Shown here in pieces: positions 41,886 to 46,844 of a stretch of 46,844 bases of DNA. Source of the DNA: Bacteroidales bacterium (GTDB lineage: Bacteria; Bacteroidota; Bacteroidia; Bacteroidales; F082); NCBI GenBank assembly GCA_028704385.1, contig JAQVLA010000022.1, positions 1 through 46,844 on the forward strand, written 5' to 3'. The notes under the pieces are model-generated. The model searched no databases and was not told where the DNA came from. It saw only the letters and a program-made list of their open reading frames with translations. The position numbers and the translations under genes were made by a program. Position 1 is the stretch's first letter; every line of letters begins with the position of its first letter.

Positions 41886-43061
41886 ATGTCTCATAAATTT
41901 ATTCTCAAAGAAGTCCTAACGACGGATGAAGAAAGAAAATGGTTGGAATTTCCTTCCGTGCTATACAAAAATGATCCAAATTACGTGCGTCCCATTGATC
42001 AGGATGTGACTAAATTATTTGATAAAAAACAAAACAAGTTATTACGGAAAGGCGAAACCGTGCGGTTTTTGTTGTTTGAAAAAAATCAGGTCGTTGGGCG
42101 CATTGCGGCTTTCATCGATCCAAACACTGCCAAAAACAACGATCAGCCAACGGGTGGCTGTGGTTTTTTTGATTGTATTGACGATCAGGAAGCAGCCAAC
42201 ACCATGTTTGAAGCAGCAAAAATTTGGTTGCAAAAGCGCGGTATGGAAGCCATGGATGGCCCGATCAATTTTGGTGACCGCGATAGTTTTTGGGGTTGCC
42301 TGGCCGATGGATTTACCGAACCACTTTACAATATGCCCTACAACTTCCCGTATTACAACAAACTTTTTGAAAACTATGGATTTCAAAACTTTTTTAATCA
42401 GTACACCTACCGCAGACTGATTAACGACGGTGGATTGAGTCCGGTTGTAAAGGAGAAGGCCGAACGTCTGTTTCGTAATCCCGACTACGAATTCAGGATG
42501 ATCAGCTGGAAAAACATCGACAAGTTTGCCGAAGATTTTATGATCATCTACAACAAAGCGTGGGGAAGTATTCCGGGGGTCAAAAAAATCACTCATGCCC
42601 ATGCGATGGCTTTGCTCAACCAGCTAAAACCCATACTGGATAAGCGTTTGGTGTATTATGGTTATTATAAGGATGAGCCCATCGCCTTTTTTATCATGAT
42701 GCAGGATTTGAATCAGATCATCCGAAAATTTAATGGTAAACTTAACTGGTTCAATAAGTTGAGGTTGCTTATAGACTTAAAAATCTTTAAACGATCCGAC
42801 AGAATCATTGGGAGAATCTTCGGGATCGTACCAGAGCATCAGGGCAAAGGCGTTGATGGCGGCCTGGTTATCACCTTTCAAAAAGTGGCGCTACAAAAGA
42901 ATTTTCCCTACAAAGAGTTACAAATGAATTGGATAGGTGATTTCAATCAACCGATGATGAAAGTAGTCGAAAGCATTGGTGGTGAAATATACAAAACCCA
43001 TATCACCTACCGCTATCTTTTTGACCGCAATAAGCCATTCAAACGAGCCACGAAAGGATAA
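41886..43061 (+). CDS. GNAT-like acyltransferase-fold protein, conserved hypothetical
   Basis: The 391-residue protein has a GNAT-like layout: EFPSVLYKNDPNYVRP near 22-37 and the strand GETVRFLLFEKNQVVGRIAAFID near 58-80. The C-terminal block IIGRIFGIVPEHQGKGVDGGLVI near 313-335 is a weak match to an acyl-CoA pyrophosphate loop (QGKGVDGG). Similar Bacteroidota proteins are often labelled GTP cyclohydrolase, but no cyclohydrolase zinc or catalytic motif is visible. Substrate unknown. It is convergent with the YebC-family gene, 5 bp from its stop. Confidence 0.7.
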   Translation: MSHKFILKEVLTTDEERKWLEFPSVLYKNDPNYVRPIDQDVTKLFDKKQNKLLRKGETVRFLLFEKNQVVGRIAAFIDPNTAKNNDQPTGGCGFFDCIDDQEAANTMFEAAKIWLQKRGMEAMDGPINFGDRDSFWGCLADGFTEPLYNMPYNFPYYNKLFENYGFQNFFNQYTYRRLINDGGLSPVVKEKAERLFRNPDYEFRMISWKNIDKFAEDFMIIYNKAWGSIPGVKKITHAHAMALLNQLKPILDKRLVYYGYYKDEPIAFFIMMQDLNQIIRKFNGKLNWFNKLRLLIDLKIFKRSDRIIGRIFGIVPEHQGKGVDGGLVITFQKVALQKNFPYKELQMNWIGDFNQPMMKVVESIGGEIYKTHITYRYLFDRNKPFKRATKG

Positions 43062-43066
43062 ATGAT

Positions 43067-43777
43067 TTATTCGATATTCGTGAATACAGCCTGAACATCA
43101 TCATCGTCTTCCACTTTGTCAAGAAACTTCTCAATATCAGCCATTTGTTCTTCGGTGAAGTGAACTGGTGAATTGGGAAAACGTTGCAACTTTGACGTAA
43201 TTATTTCAACCTTTTTTTCCTCGAGTGCATCGTGCAAACTGCCAAAATTGGTAAAATCTGCATAGGCGAACGCTGCGTCTTCATGCACATCAATTTCTTC
43301 CAGTCCTGCATCAATTAATTCGAGTTCAAGTTCTTCAATATCAATTTCTTCGGTGACTTTAAACTCAAAAACTGCTTTGCGCGAAAACATAAAATCCAAT
43401 GATCCTGAAGGAACAAATGAACCGCCAGCCTTGTTGAAATAAGATTTAACATTGGCCACAGTGCGCGTGGTATTATCAGTGGCACATTCAACCACAACCA
43501 AAACGCCATGCGGACCTTTACCCTCATAAACCACTTCTACCATGGTTTCTGCATCCTTACCTGCTGCACGTTTGATGGCTGATTCAATGTTGTCTTTGGG
43601 CATATTTTCGGCTTTGGCATTTTGGATTGCTTGCCGCAGCTTGGGATTCAAATCGGGGTCGGGGCCGCCTTCTTTGGCTGCAATTGTGATTAGTTTCCCA
43701 AGTTTGGGAAATACTTTCGACATCTTGTCCCAACGCTTTTCCTTTGCTGCTCTGCGGTATTCAAACGCTCTGCCCAT
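43067..43777 (-). CDS. YebC/PmpR-family protein (TACO1-like)
   Basis: The 236-residue protein belongs to the YebC/TACO1 family, annotated as DNA-binding regulators or, more recently, as ribosome factors that relieve stalling at proline stretches. It keeps the three-domain pattern: [20 protein letters not shown] and [17 protein letters not shown] (the usual KH-S-x-W start appears as [12 protein letters not shown]), [14 protein letters not shown] near 58-71, and acidic [17 protein letters not shown] near the C-terminus. Length is normal (235-250). It has its own -7 element and is divergent from rmuC. Confidence 0.93.
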   Translation of the reverse strand: MGRAFEYRRAAKEKRWDKMSKVFPKLGKLITIAAKEGGPDPDLNPKLRQAIQNAKAENMPKDNIESAIKRAAGKDAETMVEVVYEGKGPHGVLVVVECATDNTTRTVANVKSYFNKAGGSFVPSGSLDFMFSRKAVFEFKVTEEIDIEELELELIDAGLEEIDVHEDAAFAYADFTNFGSLHDALEEKKVEIITSKLQRFPNSPVHFTEEQMADIEKFLDKVEDDDDVQAVFTNIE

Positions 43778-43806
43778 ATTATTCTGTTTTTTGAAATTTT
43801 AGGATG

Positions 43807-43814
43807 CAAAAATA
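43807..43814 (-). promoter_or_regulatory. -7 element TATTTTTG of the YebC-family gene
   Basis: The minus strand reads TATTTTTG, an exact TAnnTTTG, 29 bases before the ATG at 43777. No clear -33. Confidence 0.55.
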
Positions 43815-43926
43815 CGAACTTGCTGAGAAACTTAAAACTCAGATGAAATTTAAATTGAACCCGAAATTTGCAGAATTTTCCGACATTTGTCCTTGTTAGA
43901 TTGTTCTAAAACTCAAATCATTTCCC

Positions 43927-45459
43927 ATGCCCGAAATTATTATTGCCTCGCTTAGTTTATTGTTGCTCCTTGTCATTCTGATGATGCTCCTTCGCAGTAA
44001 AAATAAGGCTGTTGACCTGAATCCATTACTTTCCAGACTGGATTTTATTGAAAAAAACAACCAGCGTTTTGAGCAGGAATTAAACAATGAATTCAGAGAA
44101 AACAGAACTGAGCTGGCGGCCAATTTGAAAAATTTTCAGGAACAATTTCTTGAAACCCTGCGTGAGATCAACCGATCGCAGCAGGAACAGATGAAAAACA
44201 TCAGCGAAACAAGCCGGCAATCTATTTTCAACCTCAATCAAACGCTGGAGGAAAAGCTTTCGTTGCTGACCAATAAAAATGAAGAAAGCAGTCGTATGGG
44301 TCGTCAGGAATTGGCTCAGAATTTAAAGGTGCTGAATGAAGAGATTCAACGAAAACTGTCGGATTTGGGTAAAGCACAAAAAGAACAAAACGATGCCGAG
44401 GTAGCACAACTGGAAAAATCCTTGCGGCAGTTTCAGGAAGCTTTTTCGCAAAACGTAAAGGCATTCAATGATTTGCAACGCGAAAAGTTTGGCGACCTGG
44501 AAAAGAAACAAGCCGAGTTGATCACATCAACTGAATTGAAGCTTGAAAAAATGCGCGAAACCGTGGACGAAAAACTTCAGAAAACACTGGAGACGCGCCT
44601 GGGACAATCGTTCGAACTGGTGAGCAAACAACTCGAAAGTGTGCAAAAAGGATTGGGTGAGATGCAGACCCTGGCCAATGATGTTGGTGGCCTCAAACGC
44701 GTGCTTTCCAATGTGAAAACCAGAGGCGTGCTGGGCGAAATACAATTGGGAAATATTCTGGAACAAATTCTGGCTCCCGAACAGTACGAAACAAACGTGA
44801 AAACCAAGCGTTCGAGCGGCGATCATGTTGAATTTGCAATCAAACTACCGGGCCGCGATGATGAAGGCGGAAGCGTTTACCTGCCCATCGATGCCAAATT
44901 CCCTCAGGAAGCCTATCATTTATTGCAAACTGCCTACGACGAAGGAAATATGGCCAAAGTGGATGAAGCTGTTAAGATTCTTGTTCGTTCCATTAAAACA
45001 TTTGCCAAAGATATTCGCGACAAATACCTTGATCCACCTTATACCACAGATTTTGGGATTATGTTTTTGCCCATCGAAGGTTTGTATGCCGAAGTGATCC
45101 GGCATACCGATCTGGTGGAGCAATTGCAGCGCGAGTTTAAGATTATCGTTACCGGACCTACAACGCTGGCAGCTATTCTTAACAGCTTGCAAATGGGCTT
45201 CAAAACGCTTGCCATTCAAAAGCGCAGCAGCGAGGTGTGGCGCATTTTAGGCGAGGTGAAAACCGAATTCGGGAAGTTTGGTGATGTGCTCAAAAAAGCC
45301 CAGCAAAAAATTACGGAAGCCAATAGCGAGATTGATCGTTTGGTAACAACCCGCACCAATGTTTTAACGCGAAAGCTGCGCGCTGTGCAGGAACTACCTG
45401 CTGCCGAAGATAAACTCATTGATGAGGGCTTGTTGTTTGATGAGGATCAGGAATCCTGA
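43927..45459 (+). CDS. rmuC: DNA recombination protein RmuC
   Basis: RmuC limits DNA inversions and rearrangements in E. coli. The 510-residue protein starts with one membrane helix (IIASLSLLLLLVILMML). A long Gln/Glu/Lys-rich coiled coil covers residues about 30-250, followed by the conserved RmuC domain with KTRGVLGEIQLGNILEQIL near 263-281, LPIDAKFPQEAYHLL near 319-333, FGIMFLPIEGLYAE and the GPTTLAAILNSLQMG block near 408-422. The PIDAKFP motif is part of a putative PD-(D/E)XK-like nuclease core. It is monocistronic. Confidence 0.95.
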   Translation: MPEIIIASLSLLLLLVILMMLLRSKNKAVDLNPLLSRLDFIEKNNQRFEQELNNEFRENRTELAANLKNFQEQFLETLREINRSQQEQMKNISETSRQSIFNLNQTLEEKLSLLTNKNEESSRMGRQELAQNLKVLNEEIQRKLSDLGKAQKEQNDAEVAQLEKSLRQFQEAFSQNVKAFNDLQREKFGDLEKKQAELITSTELKLEKMRETVDEKLQKTLETRLGQSFELVSKQLESVQKGLGEMQTLANDVGGLKRVLSNVKTRGVLGEIQLGNILEQILAPEQYETNVKTKRSSGDHVEFAIKLPGRDDEGGSVYLPIDAKFPQEAYHLLQTAYDEGNMAKVDEAVKILVRSIKTFAKDIRDKYLDPPYTTDFGIMFLPIEGLYAEVIRHTDLVEQLQREFKIIVTGPTTLAAILNSLQMGFKTLAIQKRSSEVWRILGEVKTEFGKFGDVLKKAQQKITEANSEIDRLVTTRTNVLTRKLRAVQELPAAEDKLIDEGLLFDEDQES

Positions 45460-45711
45460 GTTTGATTATTAATAGGTTGAGCCACATGCATGAAACCGAA
45501 GCGCAACTAAGTTATGATTAAGGATTAGTGAAAAAGAAAAGCAAGAATAAGATTTATAAGGATAAAAATGACATGAATCTATTATGGAGTCCTTGTTTGT
45601 CAGTGGAAAATGAATTTCCATAGAATTTATGTGATTGATAGTCTTCCAGCAAATGAGTTTTTACGAGGAAAATGTTACTGAATTGGAGTTCTACTTGAAT
45701 GATTGATTGAT

Positions 45712-46116
45712 ATGTTAAAAAAGAATGCTGCAAGCGTATTTTGGTTATCCATATTTCTGGGAATACCAATCTATTTATGGTTATGGTCTATCGGGACAAA
45801 GTTGCAAACCGATAAAGCAAAAATGAATGATACTAAATTGATATTGTTTAAAATATCTGTGATTTATCCGGTTGCATATTTTGTTTTTGCGATTTGTTAC
45901 TTGTTTACAAATGGATGGCTTGTAATGCCTTTACATTTTGCCGCAATGTTCAGTTCTTTATATGCTACGATATTTGCTGCTAAGACTTTGAAATCGGCGG
46001 AATTAAAAAAGGAGGCTAAGATTTCAGAATATTTGGGAGACTTTTTTTTAATCTGTTTCTTTTCGATAGGAATCTGGATTTTGCAACCAAGAATACATAA
46101 ATTGATTAATGAATAA
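45712..46116 (+). CDS. Small membrane protein, unknown function
   Basis: The 134-residue protein from ATG 45712 (an earlier start at 45703 is TTG) has about four hydrophobic helices: ASVFWLSIFLGIPIYLWLW, LFKISVIYPVAYFVFAICYLF, WLVMPLHFAAMFSSLYATIFA and FLICFFSIGIWILQ. A short charged loop separates the last two (KTLKSAELKKEAKISEYLG). No family is recognised. It is isolated: 252 bases without a gene lie upstream, in which I see nothing, and 190 bases downstream hold only a hairpin. The gene looks AT-richer than its rmuC neighbour by eye. Confidence 0.6.
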   Translation: MLKKNAASVFWLSIFLGIPIYLWLWSIGTKLQTDKAKMNDTKLILFKISVIYPVAYFVFAICYLFTNGWLVMPLHFAAMFSSLYATIFAAKTLKSAELKKEAKISEYLGDFFLICFFSIGIWILQPRIHKLINE

Positions 46117-46259
46117 TGAGCACAACGGCACAACACACATTTAAGTTAATAAGGGTTTCTGTGGTTTTCGAGATGCAGTAATCTGCTCTAAATTTCGCTG
46201 TAACTATATAGGCAAAAAGACCGCAATTCCTTACTAACCATACCATAAACCATTAAGCT

Positions 46260-46291
46260 AATCTGTGGATCAACGAATAAATCCACAGATT
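46260..46291 (-). terminator. Perfect 11-bp hairpin after the edge gene
   Basis: aatctgtggat (46260-46270) pairs exactly with atccacagatt (46281-46291) around a 10-base loop, 16 bases beyond the stop codon of the minus-strand gene at 46308. There is no T-run, so it may be a processing or stability hairpin. Confidence 0.5.
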
Positions 46292-46307
46292 AAGCTCTGC
46301 AATTTGT

Positions 46308-46844
46308 TTAATCAGCTTCCAGTTTAAATTTTACCAGTCGGAGTGGATTACCCTCTGCATTTTTTAGAATTTGCAGGCCATAAATATGACCTTCGTGAAA
46401 CACCATCTTTGAAGCACTTATGCTCAGATTGTAGTCGTCTGCCATAAATGTACAGGAGCTAGTAAAATTGCCTTCGTTGGTTAAAACCCATACATGGAAT
46501 TGATTTGCATGCTCTTCCTCAGGAATTTCAAAGATCAGGATGTTATCCTCGGAATCTTTGATTATCGTTGAAAAATAGGGCTTAAAGATGGGTTTAGTAA
46601 TGTTATTAAGATCATGCTCCATATCCGAAATCAATTGCTCATACTCCTTTTGATTCAATTCGATTTGCGTATCATTTCCCCTCAGAAGTGCCTTATATTC
46701 CTCAATTGCCTTTGATTGTATGACTTTTTGATCTTCTACTGAAATACTTTTGTTAGCCCAACTTACTTTTTCTTTCATCAGCTGATTTCCATCTGCATCA
46801 AACAGTATCAGTTCTCCTGTATTTGGGTTAGCCAGCAACAGTTT
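46308..46844 (-). CDS. Partial CDS, C-terminal part of a beta-propeller-like protein
   Basis: The reading frame is open to the right edge, so only the last about 178 residues are seen and the start lies outside. The sequence has strand-rich repeats such as ANPNTGELILFDADGNQL, NILIFEIPEEEHANQFHVWV and HEGHIYGLQILKNAEGNPLR. These look like blades of a Bacteroidota 6-bladed beta-propeller protein with a helical insertion in between (EYKALLRGNDTQIELNQKEY). The N-terminus, where a signal or lipobox would be, is not visible. Function unknown. Confidence 0.6.
   Translation of the reverse strand, partial: KLLLANPNTGELILFDADGNQLMKEKVSWANKSISVEDQKVIQSKAIEEYKALLRGNDTQIELNQKEYEQLISDMEHDLNNITKPIFKPYFSTIIKDSEDNILIFEIPEEEHANQFHVWVLTNEGNFTSSCTFMADDYNLSISASKMVFHEGHIYGLQILKNAEGNPLRLVKFKLEAD

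Noticed and set aside
41886-43061. GTP cyclohydrolase
   Set aside because: Related proteins sometimes carry this label, but no cyclohydrolase metal-binding or catalytic motif is visible; a GNAT-like fold fits better.

Overview
ORGANISM. The window looks like a chromosomal segment of a Bacteroidota bacterium, probably class Bacteroidia. Two large secreted proteins (19022-21955 and 31192-33837) end in type IX secretion system (T9SS) type A sorting tails. Many genes are preceded by the Bacteroidota -7 element TAnnTTTG, and Shine-Dalgarno sequences are nearly absent. The housekeeping genes (truA, rmuC, YebC-family, a class IV aminotransferase, a photolyase) fit that phylum.

REGION 1, positions 1-13,400: DEFENCE ISLAND. 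All genes read on the minus strand in two modules. Module 1 (260-2025) is a compact restriction-modification pair: a NotI-like endonuclease followed 2 bp later by a D12-class adenine methyltransferase. Module 2 (2352-12561) is a tightly packed five-gene operon: XRE regulator, PLD-nuclease/SNF2 helicase, Eco57I-like methyltransferase, GmrSD-like DUF262/DUF1524 protein, and an SMC/RecF-like ATPase. Its junctions are 2 bp, 5 bp, a 4-bp ATGA overlap and an 11-bp overlap. The modules are bordered by structured palindromic repeats that abut gene ends. Module 1 lies between inverted copies of GTTGGGGCCARTGT (243-256 and 2079-2092). Module 2 lies between two GCGTTGGG...GCGTTGGCT hairpin elements (2264-2352 and 12624-12766). 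Just outside is a decayed tyrosine recombinase (12886-13260) and a 22-bp tandem repeat (13351-13412). I read this as a cassette-like, integrated defence island. The five-gene operon is the best candidate for a poorly described system.

REGION 2, 13.4-24.7 kb: a 0.36-kb gene-free stretch, then a VOC-domain lipoprotein with a TfoX-N protein, katG, a secreted alpha/beta-hydrolase with a TPR-like tail, a charged exported protein, a T9SS cargo protein, a GNAT plus RLAN/ATP-grasp pair, and a probably truncated outer-membrane protein.

REGION 3, 24.7-37.5 kb: an acyl-CoA dehydrogenase, a conserved hypothetical protein convergent with truA, an LRR protein, an M6 metalloprotease followed by an MFS exporter, an orphan hypCD pair, a DUF4143 ATPase with a repeat-bearing promoter, and an SDR that lacks the catalytic Tyr/Lys.

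REGION 4, 37.5-46.8 kb: an EamA transporter, a DUF2007 protein with an unusually strong Shine-Dalgarno followed by a class IV aminotransferase, a CAP-SPOR protein, a photolyase, a GNAT-like protein, a YebC-family protein, rmuC, a small membrane protein, and the 3' part of a gene that runs off the right edge. I saw no rRNA, tRNA, CRISPR array or complete insertion sequence.

All functional calls come from reading motifs by eye; no database search was possible.
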